This document shows positions 1-6,117 of a stretch of 9,550 nucleotides of DNA, one piece after another. A model generated the notes under the pieces. The model saw nothing but the letters and a program-made list of their open reading frames with translations. It did not search any database and was not told the origin of the DNA. Position numbers and translations under genes: made by a program. Positions within the stretch are counted from its first letter, which is position 1; every line of letters starts with the position of its first letter. The DNA comes from Ruminococcaceae bacterium UBA5406. Its GTDB lineage: Bacteria; Bacillota; Clostridia; Oscillospirales; Acutalibacteraceae. Location of the stretch: positions 1 through 9,550 of the forward strand of contig DHNW01000026.1 of assembly GCA_002407675.1 (NCBI GenBank), written 5' to 3'.

Positions 1-111
1 ACAAGATTAAGGTCTTGAAACGCAATGCTTATTGGTTACCGCAGCTTCCGACGCTTTCGCAATCGCATCCTTCACATGTTCTACTATCCAATACAAAAAG
101 GAGCAGCTTGA
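1..111 (+). pseudogene. 3' end of an ISL3-family-like transposase, frameshifted
   Basis: From position 3 the plus strand reads KIKVLKRNAY in one frame. If the extra T at about 33 is skipped, the next frame reads GYRSFRRFRNRILHMFYY and then a short tail to a TGA at 109-111. Together these resemble the C-terminus of ISL3-family DDE transposases, which typically end with an 'NNKIK.IKR..YGYRNF.NFR.RI' pattern. That match is from memory, not from a search. The gene begins outside the window, so only about 36 codons are seen. The single-base insertion near TATTGG splits the frame and should remove the normal last ~26 residues, so this copy is probably inactive unless the extra base is a sequencing error. 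The terminal sequence at 138-166 supports an ISL3-type element. Confidence 0.65.
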
Positions 112-137
112 CGCTACTCCTCGCTGCTTCCATTTTT
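95..137. terminator. Bidirectional terminator-like hairpin at the IS 3' end
   Basis: An A-run (95-99) is followed by GGAGCAGC (100-107), a 15-nt loop, GCTGCTTCC (123-131, pairing with one bulge) and a T-run (133-137). Both strands therefore show stem plus T-tract. An alternative fold pairs GGAGcAGC with GCTaCTCC around TTGAC. It overlaps the transposase stop at 109-111, as expected for an IS-borne terminator. It would also insulate the murD promoter downstream from transcription entering from the left. Confidence 0.5.
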
Positions 138-166
138 GGGTCCACCCCAACTTTTGACAAAGAGCC
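138..166 (+). mobile_element. Candidate right terminal inverted repeat of the ISL3-like element
   Basis: Read on the minus strand, this segment begins GGCTCTTTGTCAAAAGTTGG. That resembles the terminal repeats of ISL3-family elements, which often begin GGYTCTTTGTCAA. It lies 27 nt after the transposase stop, the expected place for the element's end. The partner repeat is outside the window. If the outer edge is at 166, the flanking target duplication (usually 8 bp in this family) would start at 167 in a T-rich stretch, but this cannot be checked here. Confidence 0.5.
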
Positions 167-248
167 TCTTTTTTCACTTAACTTTCCGTTTTTCTGCCGA
201 GTTTTGTGTGCGGATGGCGGCCTCTGCCCACGGAGGACGCAGGAATGC

Positions 249-277
249 TTGATATTTTTGGAAACGGTTAGTATAAT
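249..277 (+). promoter_or_regulatory. Predicted sigma-70-type promoter of the murD operon
   Basis: TTGATA (249-254, 5 of 6 to consensus) and TATAAT (272-277, perfect) are separated by exactly 17 nt. Transcription would start near 284, leaving a leader of about 70 nt before murD. This is the only strong promoter seen ahead of the four-gene run, and it lies about 80 bp to the right of the putative IS end. The 167-248 stretch shows no gene. Confidence 0.7.
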
Positions 278-294
278 AAAGTAAGCTGGTTTTA

Positions 295-325
295 GCACGG
301 CAGGGGAGCGAGAGCGCCTGCGTGC
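295..325 (+). other. Leader hairpin in the murD 5' UTR
   Basis: GCACG-(G)-CAGG (295-304) pairs with CCTGCGTGC (317-325) around a 12-nt loop: nine pairs with one bulged G. No U-run follows, so it is not a classical terminator. It ends 16 nt before the ribosome site GGAGGG (342-347). It could stabilise the mRNA or tune translation. No known riboswitch fold is recognised. Confidence 0.35.
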
Positions 326-352
326 CGGGACCTAGATGGACGGAGGGTATGG

Positions 353-1741
353 ATGACAGCGGAGGAATTTTACAGGTCGATTCGTGGGAAAAAAGTCGCA
401 TTCTGCGGCCTGGGCGGCAGCAATCTGCCGCTGGTAAAAATTTTTGCTCAGAAAGGTGTGCGGGTTACGGCCCGGGACAGGCGCCCAGAGGAAAAACTTG
501 GTGAGACAGCCCGCACACTGAAGCAAATGGGCGTGCGGCTGATAACAGGGGAAGATTACCTCAGCAACATGGATGAGGACATTATTTTCCGGACTCCGGG
601 AATGCGGTACACTCTGCCGCAGCTGGAAGAGGCCCGCGCGCGCGGCGCGGCGGTCACCAGCGAGATGGAGGTCTTTTTTGATCTCTGCCCCTGCCGGATT
701 CTGGCGGTAACCGGCAGTGACGGAAAGACGACGACAGCCACCATCCTGGCAAAAATTCTGGAAGCGTCCGGGGAAAAAGTCCACCTGGGCGGGAATATCG
801 GAACTCCGCTCCTGCCGCGGCTCGAGACCATTCTGCCGGAGGATCTGGTTGTAGCCGAACTTTCCAGCTTTCAGCTCATTTCCATGCGGCGAAGCCCGGA
901 TGTGGCCGTGGTGACGAATGTTTCGCCGAACCATCTGGATATTCATAAGGATATGCAGGAATATGTGGACGCGAAGAAAAACATTATCCTGCACCAGAAT
1001 GCTTTCGGGCGCGCTGTGCTGAATGCCGACAATGAAATTACGGCTTCGTTTTCAAAAGACGTGCGCGGGGCGTGCATGATGTTCAGCCGCAGGCACCCGG
1101 TCCGCTTCGGCGCCTGGATGGACACGGACGGCGAAATCAGACTTTCACTGCCGGGAAAGGAAATCCGCGTGATGAACGCTTCGGATATTAAAATTCCCGG
1201 TCTGCACAACATTGAAAACTACCTTGCTGCTGTCTGCGCCGTGTGGGGGTTTGCCGGCGCGGACAAAATCCGTGCCGTGGCGCAGACATTTCCAGGGGTG
1301 GAACACCGCAACGAATTTGTGAGGGAGCTGGACGGCGTGCGGTATTATAACGACTCCATTGGCACAACACCGAGCCGTACCATCCGCGGAGCCCTTTCGC
1401 TGTTTAACCGGAAAATCATTCTGATTGCCGGGGGATATGATAAAAAGATCCCGTTTGACCCGCTGGGGCCGGCCATCATAAAGAAAGTGAAAACCCTGGT
1501 GCTGATGGGTGATACCGCCCCGAAAATTGAGGCGGCGGTGAAAGCTGCCCCCGGGTACTGCGAAGGGACCCCCAAGATCCTGCACGCTTCTTCGCTGGAA
1601 GAAGCGGTAGCCCTCTGTCGGGCAGAAGCCCAAAAGGGCGATATCGTGTCACTTTCACCCGCCTGCGCCAGTTTCGATATGTTCCCAAATTTTGAAATAC
1701 GCGGTGAGCGTTTTCGGAAGATTGTAAACGGTTTAAAATAA
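353..1741 (+). CDS. murD: UDP-N-acetylmuramoylalanine--D-glutamate ligase (MurD)
   Basis: MurD is the cytoplasmic ATP-dependent ligase that adds D-glutamate to UDP-MurNAc-L-alanine in peptidoglycan precursor synthesis. The 462-residue product has the usual Mur-ligase order. An N-terminal nucleotide-sugar-binding part (1-115, with FCGLGGSN near 17-24) comes first. The central ATPase domain has the P-loop GSDGKTT (121-127), ELSSFQL (169-175), NVSPNHLDIH (189-198), a KK pair at 208-209 where the carbamylated lysine is expected, and HNIEN (285-289). The C-terminal domain has EHRNEF (317-322), NDSIGTTPSRT (333-343) and the terminal SPACASFDMFPNFEIRG (435-451). ATG 353 follows GGAGGG with a 5-nt spacer; ATG 349 is in a different frame. 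It is the first gene of a run with two M42 peptidases 18 nt downstream, and is not embedded in the usual division/cell-wall cluster within this window. P-loop Ser-Asp instead of the common Thr-Asn is a mild variation. Confidence 0.95.
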   Translation: MTAEEFYRSIRGKKVAFCGLGGSNLPLVKIFAQKGVRVTARDRRPEEKLGETARTLKQMGVRLITGEDYLSNMDEDIIFRTPGMRYTLPQLEEARARGAAVTSEMEVFFDLCPCRILAVTGSDGKTTTATILAKILEASGEKVHLGGNIGTPLLPRLETILPEDLVVAELSSFQLISMRRSPDVAVVTNVSPNHLDIHKDMQEYVDAKKNIILHQNAFGRAVLNADNEITASFSKDVRGACMMFSRRHPVRFGAWMDTDGEIRLSLPGKEIRVMNASDIKIPGLHNIENYLAAVCAVWGFAGADKIRAVAQTFPGVEHRNEFVRELDGVRYYNDSIGTTPSRTIRGALSLFNRKIILIAGGYDKKIPFDPLGPAIIKKVKTLVLMGDTAPKIEAAVKAAPGYCEGTPKILHASSLEEAVALCRAEAQKGDIVSLSPACASFDMFPNFEIRGERFRKIVNGLK

Positions 1742-1759
1742 CGGAATGGGAGTAAGACA

Positions 1760-2776
1760 ATGCAAGAATTAAAAGAACTGGTATTCCGGCTTTGCAAAGC
1801 TGGCGGAACACCGGGCGATGAATCCGCCGCTGCCGCCGCCGCGGCGCAGAAATTTCCGGGATGCGCGGAAACGCACACAGACGCGCTGGGAAATCTTCTG
1901 GCTGTTATGGGAGATCCGAAATCGAAAAATCACATTTTACTGGATGCACACCTGGATCAGATCGGGCTGGTTGTAACGCGGATTGAAAAGAATGGTTTTC
2001 TGCGGGCAGACCGCTGCGGCGGTACGGATCAGCGGATCCTTCCGGGAACGGCGGTCACAGTCTGCGGAAAAGAGGAACTGCATGGAATTGTCTGCTGCAT
2101 GCCCCCGCACCTGACCGGCGGCGACAGGGACAAAGTGCCCGCCCCTGATAAAATGGCCGTTGATATAGGACTTTCACGGGAAGAAGCGGAAAAACGGGTC
2201 CAGCCCGGCGACCGCATCCTGTTCCGGACGGAGCCGAAAAGCCTGCTGGGGACCCGGATTACCGCCCCGGGGCTGGACGACCGCTCCAGCGTAGCGGCAC
2301 TGATCCGCTGTGCGCAGCTGCTGACGGAAAAACCACCGCGCTGCCGCGTGACTTTTCTTTGCAGTACGCGGGAGGAAGTCGGCGGGCAGGGAGCCGTTAC
2401 GGGCGCATACGGAGCCGATCCGTCTCAGGCAATTGCCGTAGACGTTGGCTTTGCAGCTCAGCCCGGCGTTGAACCCGAGAAATGCGGAAAGCTCGGCGGC
2501 GGGCCCATGATTGGTTATGCCCCGGTTCTGAACCGGGGCATCAGCGAGAAACTGGTGTTACTGGCTGAAAAGAGCAAAATGCCTTACAAGCGCGACGTAA
2601 TGGGGGAGGATACGGGCACCAACAGCGACGATATTGCCGCGACCCGTTCCGGCGTTCCGACCGGCCTGGTTTCCATCCCGCTGCGGTATATGCACACGCC
2701 GGCGGAAGTCGTTGATTTGCAGGATGTTGAAAATACCGCGCGTTTGCTAGCGGCGTACATAAGGGAGGCCGAATAA
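1760..2776 (+). CDS. M42-family metallo-aminopeptidase (first of a tandem pair)
   Basis: M42 enzymes are cytoplasmic di-metal aminopeptidases, often large tetrahedral complexes, that trim peptides released by proteolysis. The family is also called glucanase M/FrvX/YsdC-like. The 338-residue product has the complete metal-site set: H64 and D66 (DAHLDQIG), bridging D173 (GLDDRS), general base and ligand E205-E206 (STREEVGG), D228 (DVGF) and H312 (YMHTP). GEDTGTNSDD (282-291) is the conserved stretch near the active site. Length is normal for the family. ATG 1760 has GGGAG at 1748-1752. The stop TAA (2774-2776) shares its last base with the next gene's ATG, so the two peptidases should be translationally coupled. 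Cleavage preference cannot be read from the sequence. An alanine run (AAAAAAA, 23-29) is peculiar to this copy. Confidence 0.9.
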   Translation: MQELKELVFRLCKAGGTPGDESAAAAAAAQKFPGCAETHTDALGNLLAVMGDPKSKNHILLDAHLDQIGLVVTRIEKNGFLRADRCGGTDQRILPGTAVTVCGKEELHGIVCCMPPHLTGGDRDKVPAPDKMAVDIGLSREEAEKRVQPGDRILFRTEPKSLLGTRITAPGLDDRSSVAALIRCAQLLTEKPPRCRVTFLCSTREEVGGQGAVTGAYGADPSQAIAVDVGFAAQPGVEPEKCGKLGGGPMIGYAPVLNRGISEKLVLLAEKSKMPYKRDVMGEDTGTNSDDIAATRSGVPTGLVSIPLRYMHTPAEVVDLQDVENTARLLAAYIREAE

Positions 2777-3807
2777 TGGCGGACTGGAATTTGCTCGAGA
2801 AACTGTGCACCGCGCGCGGGATCTCCGGCAGGGAAGACGAAATCCGTGCTTTGATCCTGAAGGAAATTAAATCTTGCGCCGATGAGATAAAAATCACCCC
2901 GCTGGGGAATATTGTCGCGTTTAAAGCAGGAAAACAGCACCCGAATACGAAGCTGATGATCAGCGCACACATGGATGAAGTGGGGCTGATTGTGACACAC
3001 GTTACGGACGAAGGACTGCTGAAGTTTGAAACAGTGGGCGGAATTGACCGCCGCATCCTCCCCGGGAAATCGGTTACAGTGGAAGACGGCATTTCCGGTG
3101 TAATTGGCGTCAAGCCAATTCACCTGCTGGAAAAAGATCAGATAAGCAAAAGCGTCCCGCTGAAAGACCTGTATATTGACATTGGTGCTTCTTCTCGCGA
3201 AGAAGCGGAATCCTGCGTAAAACCCGGCGATATGGTCACGTTTGATTCTTATTTTGACCGGCAGGGCGGCATGATTATGTCCAAGGCTCTGGACGACCGT
3301 GCCGGATGCGCTCTTTTGATCGGGATGATGAAAGCCCAGCTGAAATACGACACGGTTTTCGTCTTTGCCGTGCAGGAAGAAATCGGACTGAAAGGGGCAA
3401 GAACCGCGGCTTTTTCCGTTGCACCGCAGGCGGCAATTGTTGTGGAATCCACAACAGCGGCGGATGTTCCGGGCGTGGAAGAAGACCGGCAGGTTTGCCG
3501 TTTGGGCAAAGGACCTGTTATCTCCTTTATGGACAAGGGCACCATTTATGACCGGGAATATTACCAGCTGGCTTTTCAGGCGGCTGAAAAAGCCGGAGTT
3601 CCCTGCCAGGCGAAGCAGGCGGTCGCCGGGGGAAACGACGCAGCCGCCATCCATGTTTCGCGTGCAGGAGTGCGCACGGCGGCGGTTTCCCTTCCCTGCC
3701 GGTATCTGCATGCGCCGTTCGGTATGATTGCGCAGGAAGATTATTGTTCTGCCGGACAGCTGCTGATTCAGTACGCAGAAATGATCGAAGAAAGGAATGC
3801 AACATAA
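2776..3807 (+). CDS. M42-family metallo-aminopeptidase (second of a tandem pair)
   Basis: This is a second M42 aminopeptidase, 343 residues, with its own full active site: H65 and D67 (SAHMDEVG), D173 (ALDDRAG), E201-E202 (VQEEIG), E224 (VVESTTAAD) and H312 (YLHAP). GGNDAAA lies at 285-291. The fourth ligand is Glu here and Asp (D228) in the neighbour. In this clan that position can be either, and the choice may relate to metal or substrate preference (inference). The start ATG overlaps the previous stop in TAATG and has GGGAGG at 2763-2768. The pair probably arose by an old duplication, since outside the motifs they differ widely. They could form separate or mixed oligomers with different peptide ranges. 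Another paralogous name in databases is 'cellulase M', which is historical. Confidence 0.9.
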   Translation: MADWNLLEKLCTARGISGREDEIRALILKEIKSCADEIKITPLGNIVAFKAGKQHPNTKLMISAHMDEVGLIVTHVTDEGLLKFETVGGIDRRILPGKSVTVEDGISGVIGVKPIHLLEKDQISKSVPLKDLYIDIGASSREEAESCVKPGDMVTFDSYFDRQGGMIMSKALDDRAGCALLIGMMKAQLKYDTVFVFAVQEEIGLKGARTAAFSVAPQAAIVVESTTAADVPGVEEDRQVCRLGKGPVISFMDKGTIYDREYYQLAFQAAEKAGVPCQAKQAVAGGNDAAAIHVSRAGVRTAAVSLPCRYLHAPFGMIAQEDYCSAGQLLIQYAEMIEERNAT

Positions 3808-3816
3808 GAATTTAAT

Positions 3817-4569
3817 ATGCTGAAACTTCTTGATTCATTACAGCAACTCGCTGTATCGGGGGATACCCCATTTGGATGCAAAATCCGATCCGCGGCGGCC
3901 GCTTACGGAGTTGAAAAACGCATTGCGCAGTTCTGGTCGCAGGAAGGCGGCACGGCTCTGGCTAAACTGGATGACAGCGCGATCTTGGAGGAAGGCGGGC
4001 AGACAGACTGGGAGGAACTGGCCGCCTTTCTTCCGGCGCTTGATTTGCAGTGCTTTTCCTGCACGGAATCGGCTGCCCGCAAAATGAATCTGCCGGTTTC
4101 TTCCCGCGGAGAGATCATGCTTCTGCACCCTGCCGGAGATTCGGAAAAAGCTGCGGCAGACCTGGAGACCAATCCCAGTCTGCGCGACATTTATGAGCTG
4201 CTGGACAGAGTGCGCACCGATACGTTTGCACCGCCGGAATTTGAGCCGTTTTATATGGATCTTTCCTACCGGATCCGCCGCGGCAACGCTTTTTCAGTTG
4301 GTATCCGCCGGGAGGGGAGACTGATTGCCTGTGCGCTGTGCAGCGCAATGACGGAACGGTCGGCGATCCTTTCCGGGGTGGCCTGTGCTCCAGAGCTCCG
4401 GCGGCATGGGTTTTCCGGATCCGCCGTGCGGGGGATTTTGTCGATCCTGAAAAAACAGAATGTCTACATTTTTCGGGCGGAAGGTGAAAACGAAGAATTT
4501 TACCGGAAGCTGGGTTTTCAGCCGTACGGTTCCTGGGCAGAGATGAAGCGGGCTCCGGAAAAGCGGTAA
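3817..4569 (+). CDS. GNAT-fold acetyltransferase-like protein with a unique N-terminal half
   Basis: The product is 250 residues. The C-terminal part (about 145-240) shows the GNAT pattern: beta strands SVGIRREGRLIACAL (160-174) and SAILSGVACAP (182-192), then the acetyl-CoA pyrophosphate-binding turn RRHGFSG (195-201), a following helix, and FYRKLGFQ (228-235). The N-terminal ~140 residues match nothing I recognise and may set substrate choice; the substrate is unknown. The gene starts 9 nt after the second peptidase's stop and in the same frame. No ribosome site lies at normal spacing: the nearest, AAAGGAA (3791-3797), is 19 nt upstream. Ribosomes finishing the peptidase probably re-initiate here. 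Operon membership suggests a link to peptide or cell-wall metabolism, but that is only context. Confidence 0.75.
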   Translation: MLKLLDSLQQLAVSGDTPFGCKIRSAAAAYGVEKRIAQFWSQEGGTALAKLDDSAILEEGGQTDWEELAAFLPALDLQCFSCTESAARKMNLPVSSRGEIMLLHPAGDSEKAAADLETNPSLRDIYELLDRVRTDTFAPPEFEPFYMDLSYRIRRGNAFSVGIRREGRLIACALCSAMTERSAILSGVACAPELRRHGFSGSAVRGILSILKKQNVYIFRAEGENEEFYRKLGFQPYGSWAEMKRAPEKR

Positions 4570-4705
4570 TGCGGTAATTCAAAATGTTTCACAACATGCT
4601 TTGAAGGTATCTTCCATCAAGGATGAAGGCTTTCGATCCCATAAGTTTGCTGCATGGTCAAAATCCGGCAAAATCGGAAGGTTTCGGGAAGAGGGAGAAA
4701 TAATT
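4570..4705 (+). other. Intergenic gap before the methionine gamma-lyase-family gene
   Basis: This 136-nt stretch is open in the downstream gene's frame from TTG 4601. The residues it would add do not look like the family's N-terminus, and TTG 4601 has no ribosome site. I see no convincing -35/-10 pair and no terminator. A 5-bp ATGTT/AACAT repeat (4584-4597) and an imperfect CTTCcATC/GATGAAG repeat near 4612-4630 are too weak to call. Confidence 0.4.
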
Positions 4706-5974
4706 TTGTATCCATATTTTAAATTTGATTCAAAGATTGAAACAGCGGCAGAAAAGGCAGAAAAACTGGCGAAGCCGTATTTTCGCCGCATTGAGGAGAC
4801 CGCCGATTGGAACCAGCAGAAGATGCTGGCGGCTTTTATCCGCAACCGTGTAAGCGAAAGCCATTTTACCGCGACGACCGGTTACGGTTATGATGACCGC
4901 GGACGCGAGACGTTAGATAGAGTTTACGCTGATGCATTCGGCGCGGAAGATGCCCTTGTGCGGCATAACTTTGTGAGCGGAACCCATGCCCTGACTGTGG
5001 CGCTGTTTGGCGTCCTGCGGCCGGGCGATACCATGATGAGCGTTACGGGGATTCCGTATGACACACTTCGCACTGTGATCGGCCTTACCGGCGACGGGAA
5101 CGGTTCCCTGAAAGAATTTGGAATCCGCTATGAGCAGGTTGATCTCCTTCCGGACGGCAAGCCGGATTACGCGGAAATTGAACTGCGCGTCAATCCGAAT
5201 GTTCGCATGGTGTATATTCAGCGTTCGCGGGGCTACAGCCTGCGCCCGTCCCTGTTTGTGGAAGAGATCGGTAAAATTGCTGAGATTGCCAAGCGCAGGG
5301 CGCCGGACTGCATTGTAATGGTGGACAACTGTTACGGCGAGTTCGTCCAGCGCGACGAACCGGTTTCTCATGGAGCTGACCTGATGGCGGGCTCGCTGAT
5401 AAAAAATCCCGGCGGCGGCATTGCACCCACGGGAGGGTATATTGCCGGCCGGAAAGATCTGGTGGAAAGCTGTGCTTACCGCCTGACTACGCCGGGGACC
5501 GGACGGGAGATTGGTGCAACCCTGGGTAATAACCGCGAGCTTTTTATGGGTGCGTTCCACGCGCCGATGGTGACGGGGGAAGCCCTGAAAACCGCAGTCT
5601 TTACGGCGGCACTGTTCCGGCAGTTCGGCTATGACGTTTCACCGCAGTATGACGAGCCGCGCGCCGACATTATCCAGACGGTGATGCTGAAAAGCGCCAA
5701 AGCTCTGATTGCGTTCTGCCAGGGGGTGCAGAAGGGCGCGCCGGTTGACTCGTTTGTTTCTCCCGAGCCATGGGATATGCCCGGCTATGACTGTAAAATC
5801 ATCATGGCAGCCGGGGCGTTTACGTTAGGGGCATCCATTGAGCTTTCGGCGGATGCGCCGCTCCGCGAACCCTATGCCGCATGGATGCAGGGGGCGCTGA
5901 ACTATCCAAGCGGGCGGATGGGAGCCATGCTGGCGGCTCAGTCTATGTTGGATCAGGGCGCCCTGCAATTTTAA
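4706..5974 (+). CDS. Methionine gamma-lyase-family / 'aluminium resistance' PLP protein
   Basis: This is a fold-type-I PLP enzyme of the family annotated as aluminium resistance or methionine gamma-lyase-like (YnbB-type). The true reaction is uncertain; C-S lyase activity on sulfur amino acids is the usual guess. From TTG 4706 the product is 422 residues, the normal family size. Visible marks are TGYGYDDRGRETL (58-70), the phosphate-cup stretch FVSGTHAL (89-96), cofactor-ring Asp207 in VDNCYGEF, and the expected Schiff-base Lys233 in AGSLIKNPGGG. The TTG start is chosen because GAGGGAG (4691-4697) lies 8 nt upstream and family homology begins just after it. The longer frame from TTG 4601 (457 residues) has neither. 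It ends 26 nt before the tRNA-Leu -10 box, with no obvious terminator. It may be a separate unit from the murD run because of the 136-nt gap. Confidence 0.85.
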   Translation: MYPYFKFDSKIETAAEKAEKLAKPYFRRIEETADWNQQKMLAAFIRNRVSESHFTATTGYGYDDRGRETLDRVYADAFGAEDALVRHNFVSGTHALTVALFGVLRPGDTMMSVTGIPYDTLRTVIGLTGDGNGSLKEFGIRYEQVDLLPDGKPDYAEIELRVNPNVRMVYIQRSRGYSLRPSLFVEEIGKIAEIAKRRAPDCIVMVDNCYGEFVQRDEPVSHGADLMAGSLIKNPGGGIAPTGGYIAGRKDLVESCAYRLTTPGTGREIGATLGNNRELFMGAFHAPMVTGEALKTAVFTAALFRQFGYDVSPQYDEPRADIIQTVMLKSAKALIAFCQGVQKGAPVDSFVSPEPWDMPGYDCKIIMAAGAFTLGASIELSADAPLREPYAAWMQGALNYPSGRMGAMLAAQSMLDQGALQF

Positions 5975-5977
5975 TTG

Positions 5978-6006
5978 TTGTAAATTGGCCGTATTTAAGG
6001 TATAAT
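5978..6006 (+). promoter_or_regulatory. Predicted promoter of tRNA-Leu
   Basis: TTGTAA (5978-5983, 4 of 6) and TATAAT (6001-6006, perfect) are spaced by 17 nt. The start would be near 6013, about 22 nt before the mature tRNA 5' end. The -35 box begins just 3 nt after the upstream gene's stop. Confidence 0.65.
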
Positions 6007-6011
6007 AATTT

Positions 6012-6029
6012 CACGCGGTTTTCCGCGTG
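6012..6029 (+). other. Hairpin in the 5' leader of pre-tRNA-Leu
   Basis: CACGCGG (6012-6018), loop TTTT, CCGCGTG (6023-6029): a perfect 7-bp stem ending 5 nt before the tRNA. It sits at the predicted transcription start, so the primary transcript would open with this hairpin. It may protect the leader or affect RNase P processing. It could alternatively be a weak stop for the upstream gene, but only GTCTTTG follows it, which is not a U-tract. Confidence 0.45.
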
Positions 6030-6034
6030 TCTTT

Positions 6035-6117
6035 GCGGGTGTGGTGGAATTGGCAGACACGCAAGATTTAGGTTCTTGTGCGAAAGCATGCAGGTTCAAG
6101 TCCTGTCACCCGCACCA
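6035..6117 (+). tRNA. tRNA-Leu (anticodon UAG), CCA encoded
   Basis: Acceptor GCGGGTG (6035-6041) pairs with CACCCGC (6107-6113), followed by discriminator A and encoded CCA (6115-6117). The anticodon stem CAAGA/TCTTG encloses TTTAGGT (6067-6073), giving anticodon TAG at 6069-6071, which reads CUA and other CUN leucine codons. A class II variable arm (TGC-GAAA-GCA) is present. The T arm is GCAGG-TTCAAGT-CCTGT. All parts are intact, so the gene should be functional despite serving as the element's integration site. The 3' part (6096-6117) is also the antisense of the recombinase gene's last six codons and stop. Confidence 0.95.

Noticed and set aside
1..17. Resemblance of CAAGATTAAGGTCTTG to a tRNA-Leu anticodon arm, suggesting a tRNA fragment or att copy
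   Set aside because: The loop length is wrong and nothing else of a tRNA follows. The bases are explained as codons of the transposase tail.
244..270. Eight-codon ORF after GGAGG (ATG 244)
   Set aside because: It lies upstream of the predicted transcription start and overlaps the murD promoter -35 box. No transcript is expected to carry it.
29..298. 89-codon frames on both strands over the IS tail and the murD promoter
   Set aside because: The plus-strand one is the out-of-frame continuation of the broken transposase, and both run across the terminator, terminal repeat and promoter without coding features.
332..994. Minus-strand 220-codon frame opposite murD
   Set aside because: It is antisense to well-conserved murD motifs, has no recognisable domain, and is typical of shadow frames in GC-rich genes. 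The same applies to the 375-codon frame at 2584-3711 opposite the M42 genes.
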